Part shown: positions 23,801 through 37,600 of the stretch, one piece after another | Numbering within the stretch: the stretch's first letter is position 1 | Layout of the letters: each line of letters opens with the position of its first letter | Assembly (NCBI RefSeq): GCF_029962835.1 | Contig: NC_080588.1 | Location: 61,466,001 to 61,530,000, forward strand | Origin: Magnolia sinica | Taxonomy: Eukaryota; Streptophyta; Magnoliopsida; Magnoliales; Magnoliaceae | Direction of reading: 5' to 3' | DNA length: 64,000 nt | Translations under genes and position numbers: made by a program | Notes under the pieces: generated by a model | Database searches by the model: none | What the model was told of the DNA's origin: nothing | What the model saw: the letters and a program-made list of their open reading frames with translations, nothing else

Positions 23801-25111
23801 TGAATGCTTAGCAACCTCTCTTGCATTGATGAGAGGGGAATGGAACTTGCCAGGTTCAGATGATGGGCCTAGTGAAAGAGCCATTTTTTATATGCTGTTG
23901 GGTATTTCTTTTTGGTTCTGAACATGCCTTGTTCTGGAGTGACAATAGGGCCAGCTTCCACAGTTGTCTTCTTGTTGTTGCTGGTTGTTGTGTATTAATG
24001 AAATTGTCATTTTTCAAAAAAAAAAAAAGTGAAAAAATTCGATTCTCTGTTCAAGAATGATTTTTTAATTTCTCTTGAACAACCAATTTAGATTTTTCTG
24101 TTTGTTGGATAGATGTCAAGTTTGTTTTGTGTCCCAAAATATTCTGTTCAAATAGGAAGTGGCACTGTGTGCCATGTGGGCGGATGGTGGCATTAGATGG
24201 GATTTTCCTTAATTCTGTGTGGGCAAGCATCTTGTTTTGGATGATGTGATTACTGAAATTTGGCAGTTTAGTTTTGTGAAAACTATCTTCACCAACTTCA
24301 TGATTGATCTATTACTCTTGCAGTCATGCGAGTATGAAAGATGCTCCTTGATCTTTGGAATAAAAGCCCACTCGCCCTTTTTCTTGCAGCAGCCTAATGT
24401 TCTCAAAGACATTGCTTTGCATTTTTTTTTTACCTTGCTTCTTTGAGAATTGAATTTGACTTGATTGGTATGGTTTCACCTGGTATGAAATATGAACTGA
24501 TGATAAAAATTTTGGTTTGGGATATGCGAAAATGACTAGTTGATTATAACCAACCTATGTACTAATCTATTAGATAGCCGCTTGATTGTAATCAACCTAT
24601 GTAAAGCCTATGGGAGTTTTGTGCTCTCATTGTCGGTCCCAGCCCAGAGAGGGTTGCATCGGGTTGACAGCCATTGTCAACTTATGCCACAATTTCCATC
24701 ATGAATCTGAACTGAACAAGATTTTGTAGCTGACCCCGGTTAATTTGGATGAGACTTAGATAATGATGATGATATCCGAGATTTCTTAAAAGAAAATGAT
24801 GATGATATCTGAGCTGGTTTCTATGGTCACTACTTATCCCTTGTGACCCCAAACCAGTTCATATATCTCAATTGCTCCCTGTCTTTCTCTGTTCACTACT
24901 TATCCCTGTGACCCAAAACCAGTAAGGCTGTCATACATTTCAATTACTCCCTTTCTGCTCATGAGGAAAACTAGTTACGCTCTTATCTCATTCCCACTGC
25001 AGTCTTATCACTCATTGAATTTATTACTTGATCTTGTATTGTTTGTGATTTTTTTTTTTGAGGCATTTGATTCTCATACTTGATGTATGATCTTGTGAAT
25101 CTTGTGCAGAG
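20822..25111 (+). CDS. Elongation factor 1-delta (eEF1B guanine-nucleotide exchange subunit), 234 aa
   Basis: Exons are 20822-20907, 21134-21250, 21328-21421, 22430-22559, 22747-22860, 23398-23559 and 25110-25111, all with GT-AG borders and agreeing phases (705 bp). The protein exchanges GDP for GTP on eEF1A in the cytosol. Residues 1-68 form the plant N-terminal domain ([28 protein letters not shown]); 104-112 are nine aspartates, followed by [13 protein letters not shown]; about 144-234 are the exchange domain ([43 protein letters not shown]). The penultimate lysine, which corresponds to the catalytic Lys205 of yeast eEF1B-alpha, is present (K233). The stop codon is split: exon 6 ends ATC-T and AG comes after a 1.55-kb intron. 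Length and order match plant EF1-delta. An acceptor two bases later would instead add a short tail, which is less likely. It is convergent with PNET2. Confidence 0.95.
21422..22429 (+). repeat. Tandem duplications in intron 3 of the elongation factor gene
   Basis: A unit of about 190 bp with TAACAGAC, GGCCATA-GGCTG and CCTCCCATTTTGG motifs occurs at 21697-21890 and again at 21899-22070. Then a roughly 65-bp unit (TTTCATTTCTTGTGCC, AAATGCTTGGAAATTT) repeats about three times to 22228. The first unit also resembles the GTAACGG foldback family (GTAATGGC, CCCGTAACAGGC). Confidence 0.7.
23560..25109 (+). other. Intron inside the stop codon of elongation factor 1-delta
   Basis: The donor is T followed by GTAAGT at 23560; the acceptor is TTGTGCAG ending at 25109, followed by AG. 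Splicing makes TAG directly after Asn-Lys-Ile, the usual plant EF1-delta C-terminus. No other exon is recognisable within it. Confidence 0.8.
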
Positions 25112-25350
25112 GTGCGGATGTGTTAACAATTGGTGGAAAATGAGGCTGCTGCCAGACGGTTTAGGTGATTATCTGCCGGGAGTTTGTGTGCCTTAAATGG
25201 TGTTCTGTTTTTCTTAATCTATTTTTAAGGAACTCATATGGGGAAAGTTAGGACTCCATTTATATTGAGAATGTTTCAAGTTTATGCTACATATTTAAAT
25301 TGAGTTTTGAAGAGGTTTATCTTTTTGGTGCTCAGTCTTATGGAATGTGA
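25112..25350 (+). other. 3' UTR of elongation factor 1-delta (end approximate)
   Basis: Sequence after the split stop codon has no coding similarity. T-rich stretches follow, but no classic AATAAA is evident, so the polyadenylation site is not fixed. Confidence 0.45.
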
Positions 25351-25824
25351 AATGGGACAACTACCAGTGTGTTTGGGTCACAACATAAAGAATTTAGCTT
25401 TGTATTAACCATGCTAGGTCTTTGTGGCTGCTAGAAGTAGATTTCACCTCTTCTTTAAAAAAAATAAAATTAAGTCAGTATTATTATTATTATTTTATCA
25501 TTAATTCATACTCTTAGTAGGATTTTCAAAGAAGCCCCTTCTTTCCAATAAACCCCACATGAAAGAAGCTCCTGTTCGTGGTTTTTTTTTCCTTTCTCTT
25601 TTGGGCTTCAAAATGACAAATTAGCCAACGCTGTTGCTGTCTTTGGGAAGAGGTGTGTTGAAACCCCTTTCAAATGGTATTTTTAAGGTAAGTTGCTCAT
25701 CATGGGTTCCCCTTCCAAAAAAGGAACAGTAAGCCAGGGGAAACACCTACTTGGTGAGGCCGTGACATGGCTATATTTGATTTGTTTATCAAAGATGGGT
25801 CCTTGCAAAGCATAGAATCTGTGA

Positions 25825-26115
25825 CCATGGGGGCCCACCCTGATGTGTGTTGTATATCCATGCTGTCCATGTACGGGCCCAAAATTGAAGTAGATCGAAT
25901 CTCCGGGAGTTTCACACCAAAGGAAACAGTGGTTGTTGAATGTTCACCATTAAAATTTTCTAAGGGCCTACCTTAATGGTTGTTTGCCTACCAACCTCTC
26001 GATGAGATCACAGACCTGGATGAAAGAAAACGCAAATATCAACTGATCCAAAACTTGTGGCCAATGTAAAAGTTTTTAATGGTCAATCACCACTGTTTCC
26101 TCTGATGTGGTCCAC
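25825..26115. repeat. GGGCCC foldback family, copy J
   Basis: Starts GGGGGCCCACCCTGATGTG; the centre has AACGCAAATATCAACTGATC and the right arm CACTGTTTCCTCTGATGTGG. It lies between the two convergent genes. Confidence 0.7.
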
Positions 26116-26384
26116 CAGAGATTTCAATTTCTCTGAGTGGTTTGGTTGACATCACACGTTCTGCCTTTTTATACTGCTGTTTGAATTGTCCCAAATCCAT
26201 GAAATGATTCTGCTGTAGCAGCCTGTGTCAGCCCAAAACAGTGCCAATGCAGGGTGATATGACTACTTGAAAGAATTTTTTTAAACCATGTTATGAAAAT
26301 GCCAGTATAGTGGATTGCACAGAACTAACGCTGGCATATGGTGCAAAAAAAAAAAAAAAAGAGTCAGCTGGGGTTCTCACCCAA

Positions 26385-26640
26385 GACTGTGGCCCTTACA
26401 TCCGTTTACACAGATCAATTTTAGGGCATGAGCCCCAAAGATGAAGATCTAAATCTTAGGTGGACCATAGCATAGAAAACAGTGGTGATTAAAAAGCCCT
26501 ACCATAAAAACTTCATAGGGCCGATAAGGGAAAAAAAAAGTATTAGCTTGATCAAAAACTTTTGTTGCCCGTTAATGGCCAATAACCACTGTTTACTATG
26601 GTATGGTCCACCTGAGAATTGTATCTTCTTCATTTGAAGT
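26385..26640. repeat. GGGCCC foldback family, copy K (partial)
   Basis: It contains TTTTAGGGCATGAGCCC, GTGGACCATAGCATAG, AAACAGTGGTGATT and the matching right arm CCACTGTTTACTATGG, but the outer GGGCCC ends are missing. Confidence 0.65.
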
Positions 26641-27715
26641 CAATGGTGAAAAACAAGGATTCATTGTTCTTGTAATGCTTGATTACAGGCAATTTCGCAT
26701 CCTCTTTGGAATTTGGATAAATGGTATTTGCCTGATTACTGCTAGGTACAGCAACTTAGTCCATATTTCGAGGCTTCTTCACCATGAAGATCACCTGGCA
26801 CAAAAATATCAAGTCAGTTCGGAGCCATGTGCACCACACGATTGTAATCAATGGATAACCAACTCTTAACTCAACATAAAATTGTGGCCTACCTAGAGAG
26901 CAGATAGCCCAATTCTGGAGTGATCTTCATGGCTCGGGCTCATCTATCACTTTCACGGTACTATATTTTCCTATACAGGTGGCATGGGAAAGATGCACCG
27001 TTATCAGTTGCTTAAAAGGGCTGGGCTCTTTTTGCTTTTTATCAACACCTTGAAAAGCACGTTTAAGCAGCCATATCCTAGCCCGTATTCGCAAGAGACT
27101 CAACCATAAGAATCTCCTGTACAGGGCTATCCTAGCCTGTGAATCAAGCCATTCCAAAAATCAATCAGAGGCTAAACCATGCCTAAAACCTCTGAATCAC
27201 ATTGTGGCCTTCCTTTGGATTAGCCTGATTGTTGGAGGCCCAAGCCAAAAAAGCACATGATGGACGGATTGGATATCATGCACGTAATGGATCCAGCCTC
27301 TTCTACATGAGATTGATTTGGAACACAATCAATCCACAGTAGGACCCAACAGACCAAAATCCTGGATTACTGAGCCACAGTTGCCCTCCCTTAGAATTGA
27401 AAATGTGAGTTTATATACCATCCAAACCTTGGGTAAAAGGATCCTATGATTACTGAGGATCAGGATCTCTTCCAAGCAGAAAATATTTGCCAGGCATTCA
27501 ACCCATCTGATCAACGGCTGAAACAGAAATTTTCATCCTCTTATAATGAATCTCAAAACATCTGATCAGTACATTAGAAAGGCCAAATTCCAAAACTCAT
27601 GTATGGAATCTGTATCACATTTTACAACACAACAATCCTCGCACCAGCTCTATGCTCACCCTAGCTTTCTATGCTGTTCTGACATTTCCATCCACATTCC
27701 TTTGAAGTCACAGGC
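26641..27715. other. Intergenic DNA between the convergent genes, including the PNET2 3' UTR
   Basis: No gene or element end is recognisable. The right-hand part must hold the 3' UTR of the minus-strand PNET2 gene, but no clear polyadenylation signal fixes its length. Confidence 0.45.
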
Positions 27716-30700
27716 TCAAAGCCAATTTGCCTGAAACCAACGGAGCCATCGCTGCTGCTGTGGCTTAGTTTTACTGTCATCAGTGGGAGTTAAAGTGATC
27801 CTATCAGCATTGGCTACGGCCCACTGAGTGAAGTCAGGAGATGAGACCAAGCCTTCCAGGGCCTTCCTTGTGGAGTCTCTAGTGAATGTCTCCCACTCTT
27901 CCTTTGAGAATCTTTTCCTCTCAGGAGTGTTGTGGAAGGTTGAATAGTATGTATCTGTACCTGATGGCTGGTGGGGTGGTGTCTTAGTCAAACCTGCAAG
28001 ATTTCCATCCAAAGGAACAGAAGCAAAATGAAGAAAATCATCTATTATTTGAGAAGAAAGAAAAGAAAAGAGGCCAAGGGAACTTCCATGTTTGGTACCC
28101 TTATGTGTACATGTGCGGCCCATTGATGGCTTAGCTTATCGAATCTGTATGGATAAACCATGCCAAAAAATCTCTTTGCTTGGAGTATTAACCTTTTGCA
28201 TTGTTGATGGCTAGTATCTTCCAATTTGGGAGATCTTTTGCTCATGGTTCATCCATGATTGGGGAGATAAATCAATGGCATTTGTAATGAATTGGGAATT
28301 TGTACTAAATAAAAAAAAAAAAATTTGAAAAAAAAATAGAAGAAGAAGAAAAAGAGGGACTATAACAATCTAATTAGAACAGAATACCTGATTAAATAGA
28401 GGAATTAAATGATCCTTTGACCCCGACCAATGGCATGCATATGCAGTATGCTGCCAAGGGCTTCATTTTGTACAAGTAGGTCGATTATTCAATGATCCAG
28501 TCCATTGATCTGTTGGGCCCCAATGTGCATGGACCATGCCCAAGAAATTTTTCTGTATAGCACAACCCCAACCTTTTAATTTGTGGCCAGAAAAAAACAG
28601 GTGGTTAGAAATACAGTGAAGCTCCACACTCAACGGGAAAATGACCAATATCGATGGATAGGATCTTCCAATCTGGGAGATTCTGGGTTACACAGGCACC
28701 CAACAGGCCAATGTTCTGGATCTTTGGGCGTCCCTTGTATTGGGTTAAGGATTATGTCATTCCTAGATTAAATAACATTAGCAGCAAATTTGCTATTTTT
28801 TTGCTTAATAGGAATCTGAGGTTCATGCAAACCTTGAACAGGAGAAGTGCAGGAAGCCAATTTAAACGGTCTGGTTCGAGACCTAAGCGACCCAGTTTTT
28901 GACCTTCTGATCCCTCCCATATATTCTGCATAAGAATCATCATCTGACCTTTGGATATGAGAATGTTTTAGGATGCTTTTTGCTGTTCTAAATGAATACC
29001 TGCAACAATGGTAGAAAATAATATAAATTATAAAATGTAATTGCATTAACTGCTGATTCAAAATTAAGCTCGATAACAGAAAAAAGCCAAGAGAAGCAAA
29101 GAGTTTTGAAAGATACAGCACAATTATCCAAACAAACTAATATGATGTTCTAATGAAAACTGTGTTGCTGGTTCAGCCCAACCACTCCAAAAAGGGGCCC
29201 TCCTTTCAAGCATATAGACTGCTCATCCAGTTTGCCCGTGCACCAAAACATAGCTATCGTCCATCGGATCATTTTAACTCTTCAGTCATGACTCATGATC
29301 AGATCATTTTAACCATTCAATCATGATCTTATAAATTGGATGGTTCGGCCAACGTGAGGGAGGGAAAGTTATAAAAAAGAATTTGCAAATCCTTGAAACA
29401 AGCTTTGAGAAAGATGCAGATAAGAAACACCCTAGGACCAGATGGTATACCAATAGAGGTTTGGAAGCGCATGAGAGACATTGGTTTATTTGGTTGATAA
29501 AATTGTTCAACAAGATTGTACGACTGAAGTTTTTTTTAAAGAAATGGCAGACCAATGGAGGGAAAAAAAAAACCAGGCACTTATTTACAAGAATAAAGGA
29601 GACAGAGCCACACAAACTATCGCAGAATTAATTTATGAGTCATACTATGAAAATTTGGGAAGAGTTACTGAGCAAAGATCAAGGCATGGGATGAATGTAT
29701 CAAAAATCAGTGTAGATTTAAGCTGGGAAGGTCAACCATTGAGGCAATTTTTCGTAGTTAGACAGCTGATGGAGAAATATAGGGGGAGAAGGTAGGATCC
29801 CCACATGGTCTTTATTGACTTCGAGAAAGCATATGATAGGATCCCTATAGTTAATTTGATGGGTGTTGAGAAAGAAAGGAATCTCAAGAGGATATACAAA
29901 CATGATTAGATATATACAAAGAAGTGGTAACAAATGTGTGGACCACTAATGGAGAGACATGAATTTCAAATTATTGTAGGCTTACACTAGAGGTTGGCAT
30001 TGACCTTGTATCTTTTTACATTGGTTATGGAAGAGTTAACAAGGCATTGCAAGAAGAGATCCGGTGGTGTATGTTGTTTGAATATGGCATAGTATTGATG
30101 GACGAGATGAGGTAGGGGACAAGTGCAAAGCTATAGCTATGGAGGGATCCCTTAGAATAAGTCAGAATAAAATAGTATATGAAATGCAATTTTAGTAACA
30201 ATAGGAGTAAAATTGAGTAATTAGTTAAGATTGAAGGCATAGAAATACCCCAAATGACCACTTGTCAATAATTCATGAGAGTGAGAGATTGAGAGGGATA
30301 TTGCTCATAGAATTATAATCGGGTGGATGAAGTGGAGATGTACCTCTAGACTTTATGCGGTATCTACAAAGACCGACCATATGTTATGAATAGAATGTTG
30401 GGGATCAAGGAACGCTATGTTCGTAGGATGTGTGACTCAATGAGGATGTTGAGATGGATGAGTGGCAAGATGAGGAAAGATAGAATTAGAAATGAATGCA
30501 TTCAGAAGAACTTACAAGTAACGCCAATAAGTACCAAGATTGAGGGAAGGTAGACTTAGATGGTTTGGCCATGTGCAACGGAGACCAAGAACTGATCGAA
30601 CGAGCTGTAGTAAGTTAGTTGAAGTTGAAAGCTCCAAAAGGGCAAGGAGAAAGCCCAAAAGGACATGAGTGAAGGTAGTAAGAAAAGATTCGATGCCTCA

Positions 30701-33525
30701 TGGTTTAATTAAGAAGATGATCCGTGATAGTGTAATGACGGATCAAGATTCGTGTAGCTAACCCCGTTTTGCTAGTCTACATCACTTTACCACTTCCATC
30801 ATTTATAATTGAAAAGAAGAGTCACAAGAGGTTTTTCAAACCAGAAGAGGTCTCTTTAAGTATTTCAAACTTCCAATTTTCATGATACCCTTGATTTTTC
30901 CAAATTTCAAGTGATTTGGTAGTGGAGGGTGTCACACAACATATTGCCCCTGTTGGCCCCTGTTGGGTAAGAGCAAGGTTACACACTTTGTTTTCCTTGA
31001 TTGTGAGTGCAGCTAATGTTGTGCACCCTAGCCACAGAAGGTGGTTGGCACCTAGATCTTAGTTTCGGGAATTTGTTCCTGTGTAAGTAATTCTTCTTTT
31101 GTTCTAATAGTATTTCATATCCACCAAAAAAGGGTAATTGGGACTTGGAATATAGTTAAAAGAACGGAAAGGGAGTTCTTTATTTCGGTTACTCGCGTCT
31201 CCTTCCATCTCAAAAGGTTTCATCTTCCCTCTCCATTTGCCAAATTCTTGTCTTGCCTTGTGCAAGGTCACTTCCATTAATGCTCCCATACAATCACCCA
31301 TGTAATTTTAGTAGGTGACCTTTGAATGACGTACTGTGTGGGCCACATGGTGTAAGTCATAGTCCCACTATTTAGGCCCAGCTCAAGCTGGACCCAACTT
31401 GCCCAACCAAACTTTAACTGGGGTTGGTCTGTGATGGAGGTCAGTCCAGGGTTCTGACTCCTGATCAATACTGATCTCAGACCCAGGCATAGGATGGGTC
31501 CACAACCCGATTTGCACTACAAATGTACTGTTCCATAAGATTAATCCACAAAATCAGCAGTAACATGTAGTTTCCAGTAACCATGCTAGAACTTAGCATA
31601 TTGGTGACAATTTCCAGCAGTAAAATCACAACTCCTCCAGCAATCAACTAGCTTTCAATGTACCCGGTTCTACTAATAACACAAGATGGAAAGAAGTCCT
31701 CAATTTAATCCATAAAGAAGGGTTTCAACAGAAACAAATCCCCCAAATGTTCACACACTTCCCAAAGAAAGTAGCAAATATGGTAATGGTTCCATAAAAC
31801 CTACTTGAGGCTGGAATAGTAGGCCTTTTTTTTTAACACATGCACACACACACCCCACACACGCTGGTGGAATTTCACCACCTATGGGTACTCGAACCCT
31901 TGACCGGGAGTTGAAACTTCTGAGAGTCTACCACCCGGGCAAGAGTAAGGACCCAAGGAATAGTAGGCCTCTTATATGCCCTAAACTATAGTTGCACAAA
32001 GCATGAAGCAGCAACATATTCGGGTGTGGGAGTGTGTAAGCCTCAGTTTCAAAATGTTAGCAAGTATGAACAGGTAGGAAGCAGGAGGGTGAATCCAAAG
32101 CTCAAATTGAGGAGGGAGCGGCACACCTGGTTGGAAGGATCGTGCAACTAAGTTCTGGAAAAAAAAAAACCCTAGAAACTACTTGCGGCTGAGTTGATCT
32201 CAACCCTTGACTGGATAAACTCAGCTGCTAAGACTAAAAGGCCAAGACTCCAAACATGACTTGAATACTAATCTTCAGGAAGCCTCTAAAAAAGAAACAA
32301 GTGGGGTCCATGTTCAAACCAATAGAAAGCCTCCAAAGCTCCTAAAACATATGCACTCATCACCTTGAAGAAAACCCTGATGTAATGCTGACTTCAGTAA
32401 TATGGCTGATGTCAGAATAATCTCAGCCCTTTTTAGCCACCAAATCAAGTTTGGAGCCCCTTGCTGCCATTACAACAGCTGCTGCTGGATCAAAGTTCTC
32501 CACTGTTTGGGATCAATTTGGGCCTATTTCCTTCCAAGAATGAGGCTTGGATCTATGCCTGAATCTCCTCTGTCTACTTTCTCATTTGCATCAGTCAGGT
32601 TGGGTTTGGGCTTGATTTTTATAACCTGATTTAAGTTCATATCCATTTTGGGTTGTCATAACCTGATCTAATCAGACCATGATGTGCCGTAAATGCTGTT
32701 ACAGGGCCGTAAAGGCCATTACGTAAAGGTAGCGGTGGCAACCATTACACATTACGGGGTTGTAAAGGCCGTAACGGCCGTTGCAGAAGAAATAACTTGT
32801 AAAGGCCATTACAACCCCCATAATGGCCCATTACGCCCCCATAAAGGTCGTAATGGTCCATTATGGGGTCGATACAGGTTTTTGGGATTTCTTCTGATTA
32901 AAATTTAAAAAAAAAACTATAACAACCATTGCACCCTGTATCGTAAAGGTAATGGAGGTGGCCGTTGTGGCCGCTGTTACAGAATACCTTGGATCCAACC
33001 CCATTTTGATCTAGAATAGTTTGCTCTTCATCAACAGTTTTTCATCAAGTTTCATTACCAAAATCCATAAATTCAAGCTGGCTTGGGTCGGATTCTGGTG
33101 GGGGATATAAAAACAAGTTGAGTTCATATTGAAAATCTGATCAGGTCATAGATATGAATATCAATATCGTATCGGCCAATATGGCCGTATCATATCCATA
33201 TCGGCACAAGACGATACGCGATATGGGGTCATAGGGGTCCGATATGAAAAAACTGACCTGTATCGGCCTATATCGGCTGATGCGCTCATAAAAACCTAAT
33301 TTTGATTTTTTATTTCACTCATTTCTCCTCTTCTTTGTTTCCATTACACCATGGAAGAAGCTTAAAAACTTATTTTAGGCTATATCTAGACCTATTTTGG
33401 GATCAAAATAAATGATTTGAATGAGATTTGATCAATCAAAGCGAAGTGGATCATTGTGTGAAAAATCGCAAAGAAAGGTAAACCATCACTTTCTTATGTA
33501 TTTTCATCTTCTTTTTTTCTTTTTC

Positions 33526-33556
<31 letters not shown>

Positions 33557-34551
33557 TTGTATTTCAATGTAATGGGTCCTAGTTCACCAAATCATGCCTG
33601 ATTTGCATTCAATTAGGGCCAATGTTGTCAAATCGCATATGCGATTGTATGCGATCAGCATATGTTGTTCGCATATGCAATCGCACAATCGCATATGCCA
33701 TGGTATATTTTTTATAAAATAATAAAAAATTTAAAAAGGAAAAAAAATTAAAAAATCTTTTTTTTAAAAAAAAAGAAGGAAAAACTTGCCTAATTAATAC
33801 ACATGATTGGATTGAGTTATTTTACTTATTTCGTTATAGTTTGAGTGTTTCATTAAGTTATATATTTAATTACTTATATTATATTATATAAATTTTAACA
33901 AAACAATCAAGCTACATTAAAAGAGAACTAATTATTATAAACTTCGAGCAAAGAAATTTTACTGATAAATAGATAACTTGAAACAACTTACAAGTTATAA
34001 CTTACGGCTTAATTTACAAAAAGTAAGCACAACTTATAAAATATAAAAAATAAACATACTTGAAGTAATTGTAGAGAGATTAGAGAAAGAGAGAAAGAGT
34101 AAGAGATTTAGAGCTTTGGAGTAGAGAATAGTGAAAATGGAGGGGATATGAGTGCCTCTTTATAGGCAAAAGTTCTCCAAATTGAAAAAATAAAAAATAA
34201 AAAAATTGCTTCCACTCTGATTATTAGGAAATATGCAATCGCATATGTAGTATGCAATCGCATACTCGCATATGCGATCGCATATTGGCCGCATATAAAA
34301 GTATGCCATGGCATACTTGCCAGGATCACACATATGCCATCATGGCATATGCAATTCGATCCACAGTATGCGCATACGCGATTGCATTTGACAACAATGA
34401 TTAGGGCCCATTTAGTTTACCTTCAACAAATCAAATCGATAGACAGCATTCTCATCAAAGAATGGTCCATTACGCCATTGAATACATGGTCAAAACACAC
34501 AAAAAATGATAAGATTCTTGGATATCTCATTTTGAATCTATCATTTTTTTC

Positions 34552-34642
<91 letters not shown>

Positions 34643-37600
34643 CTTTAATTACAACCCCGATATTGATTCACGACGTTGTATCGTATCATTTTTCTGCTGG
34701 ACCAATACACCGATCGATACTGACATTCAAAACCATGGGTCAAATTGGGTTTGGGTTATAACTGAGTCATTCCAATCGGGTTTGGCTTCACTCAAACCCA
34801 AGCCAACCTGACCTGGATTGCACCCTCAGTTATGATCCCTTGGAGCTCCTATTAAGGTGTCGACTTCCCTTTTGGCTAGCAGTGCAATTGCAAGACATGG
34901 ACCCAACAAGATGACAAATTGGTCAACAAGATCAATCCTCCATGGGTTCATGCTAGGAGCAAAGATACTTGATATGAATCTACTCTCTGGCTGTTGGGTA
35001 GTGTCGTTATCAAGGTTTGAGACCAGACAAGGTCTTTAGCTTTCCAGGCATGGTCTCATCAAAGTTAATGCGCTGGCAAATGATGTTATGCCAACGACAG
35101 CCATTAGTTGATGAGTCCAACTTGTATTGTCCATAAAGAGATTTTTGTTACACTTGAGAAGCCCAAATGACACATCATGTTATTTTGTCATTGCTGGTGT
35201 GGATAACCTTGCATTGCTCTATGTTAGTTTATGATAAGAGACAACTTTCAGGGGCTTCTAACCATCTTACCTCCAACTGAGTTGTCTGGTGTAACATTTT
35301 GGACGATCCCCCATAACATTTTTTGGGTGTAAGAAGTGAGGTAAGGAGAGTACTCAAGAAGAGAAAGGAGAACAGTAGTAGTCACTTCATCAATTCTTCA
35401 TTTAAAACATTAATTGATGAAAAAATTATCTGGTAGAATGTTATGGCCAGCCGGCCACTAATTGTGCCATAATCAAATCATATGATTGTTGTCGGTCTCT
35501 TTGATGGAGCCAAATGAGGAATAAACCATTTTGATAATATATCAGAATCAAGTAAGGTTTCTATAAATAGGAGTGTGCTATAATATATGATACAGTATCA
35601 TGCTACAATGACTACAAAGAACCCACAGTGTGGACATGGATAACAGAAATGATTCTTTTGTAGCATTGTTCACTGGTGGAAGAGCATTGTGTTGGATCAT
35701 CCTTGTGGTAGAAGAGATGGTTAACTAGAAGATTGTGACTTACATGTACAGTGTAAAAGACGAGCGGGAGTTCTATGAAGAATCAAAGAATCCCAAAAAA
35801 AAAAAAAAAAACTAATCCAATATTTCATTAGAAGCAATGTTGTCAAAATCATTATCGTATCACAAATTGTAATAGGTGTGCAAGCGTATCAAATCACAAA
35901 TCATATGATTTTTTTCAAAAAAAAAAATAAATAAATGTAAGTAAATCAAAAAAGATAATATCAATAATATCGCATTTATTGAAGTTATCACGAGATATAG
36001 GCAACACCCCTTCGAAGAAATACACTGAATTGTCCATATCATGTGATACTACCAACATTATAGAAGATACTGGCATTAATTTTTAATTTTTAATTTTACC
36101 TATGAGCTTCCAAAAAATTAAAATATTAAATTTCCATATTTGTTTTGAAGGATCTTTCGTAAGGGTGTTTTAAATTAGTGCATTATGCAGGCTAAATAAT
36201 TGCATTGTTTCTTAAAAATAATTAGTGCATTAGCCATAATTTTTACTAATTAAATATCTTTGTCCAATAAGCATATTTTGGGCCCTTATCAACGGAGACC
36301 TATTATGTATAGTTCTCAGCATGTAATCACATCTTTTTACATCTTCTGAAGTTTCATTGAAAATCCCACCATTTTCCTAATGATTCCCCCAAAAAGTGAT
36401 GGATTCTCCAATGTTTGCGATATCATCAACACTATCGATACATGGTTTCATATATCAAGTCATCGATAGATGTAATGATGACAATACTCTTGAACACAGA
36501 GAATAGGCAATATTGAGGGCTAAGATAGGTTTTGTTTTGTTTAGGCTATGTATATGATATGTGGATGTAATACAACATGAATGGACTAAATAAAAACTTT
36601 GCAAGTTCAGGGAGAAAGTGATCTCTTGCAAAGGGATAAAACCCGAAAACAAAAACCTTTGAATTGTTTTGTGCATGCAAATATTTGTCTCCTCTTTTCT
36701 TCTTTCTTCTCCTTCCCACATCACAAACCCCATTCTCCCTACTTGCCTAAACCAACCAAGTAACCAACATTTCGGGTGTTGTTGTGCCACAGTGGTTGCA
36801 ATAGACGTGGCAAGAACAACAAAATGTTGTCGAAAAGAAGAAGAGCGAGCGCTAGGGCCAAGAAAGGCAAATTATGTAACGATCTCATCAAGTACAATCT
36901 GGATATGCCAGATTTGAGCAAAGAAAGCAGATGACACAACCACAACCATAACTAGATGTACAATAAACAGGCCAAACAGATTTTTAAGCATGACAGACAC
37001 TACAAGAGGTATCTTTCATACAAGCATGCTGCATTGCCAATTTAACATTTTTCTGGTGTGGTACACTGATTTGGAGCCACAAGATGACGATAAAGGGAAA
37101 GTGAAAAGGAATGGCAATCCAAGAATGAAGCTATTATCTTGAATATTTCTGTATGTCCCTTGGCAAGCAACTGAACTGGAGATACCTAACTTCATAAAGT
37201 TAAAATGTCTTTGTAATACACACAAATCAGGTCACTATCCACAACTAAATAATTTTCGAGTTAGGATGATAAATAAACATTTGGACACCTGTTATATAAA
37301 TAAACTGTAATCATAAAGCAGACTTACTTGAACGAGTGACGTAAAAATCTTGAGTTTCCAATCTTCCTTGTTATTGATGAGACAATTATTCCAGAAACCA
37401 ATGCTTCTGTTGCCAGTAGGGCATCCAGAGAACTCTAAACAGAATAGGAACGCATAAATTTTATAATATTTAATTTGGAATTGAATCATATATATTTTCT
37501 TAAAAGAGGTAGACAAAAGAAAGATCAACCAGACAATATTAAGCTAGTGGGCCTCAAAGAAAATTGAATAATTTTAACAAGCTCAACTAAAATTAATGAG

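Larger units (their letters stand above)
33140..34740. repeat. CGATATCG foldback element, interrupted by a hAT-like element
   Basis: Left end GAATATCAATATCGTATCGG; the right end, reverse-complemented, begins GAATGTCAGTATCGATCGG. The body carries TATCGGCC motifs. The central 780 bp is the hAT-like insertion at 33620-34399. A (TC)n(TA)n tract lies near the right end. Confidence 0.65.
29000..37327 (-). other. PNET2: PNET2 intron 8 (8.3 kb)
   Basis: Donor GTAAGT at 37327, acceptor TTGCAG at 29000; the split AA-G codon for Lys357 is restored. It carries an RTE LINE, a SINE, GTAACGG and CGATATCG foldbacks and a hAT-like element. Nothing assignable is seen at 30870-31812, 31971-32690 or 34740-37327. 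Confidence 0.85.

Noticed and set aside
31860-31950. tRNA gene suggested by A- and B-box-like sequence
   Set aside because: No acceptor stem or cloverleaf; the GT-rich tail, A-run and 14-bp duplication identify a SINE.
36455-36945. Overlapping frames of 68-111 codons in PNET2 intron 8
   Set aside because: No domain or family similarity in any frame; composition is like the surrounding intron.
37016-37225. Candidate extra PNET2 exon between exons 8 and 9
   Set aside because: Exon 8 ends with two codon bases and joins the exon at 28999 exactly (Lys357). The candidate has no family similarity, and adding it is unnecessary.
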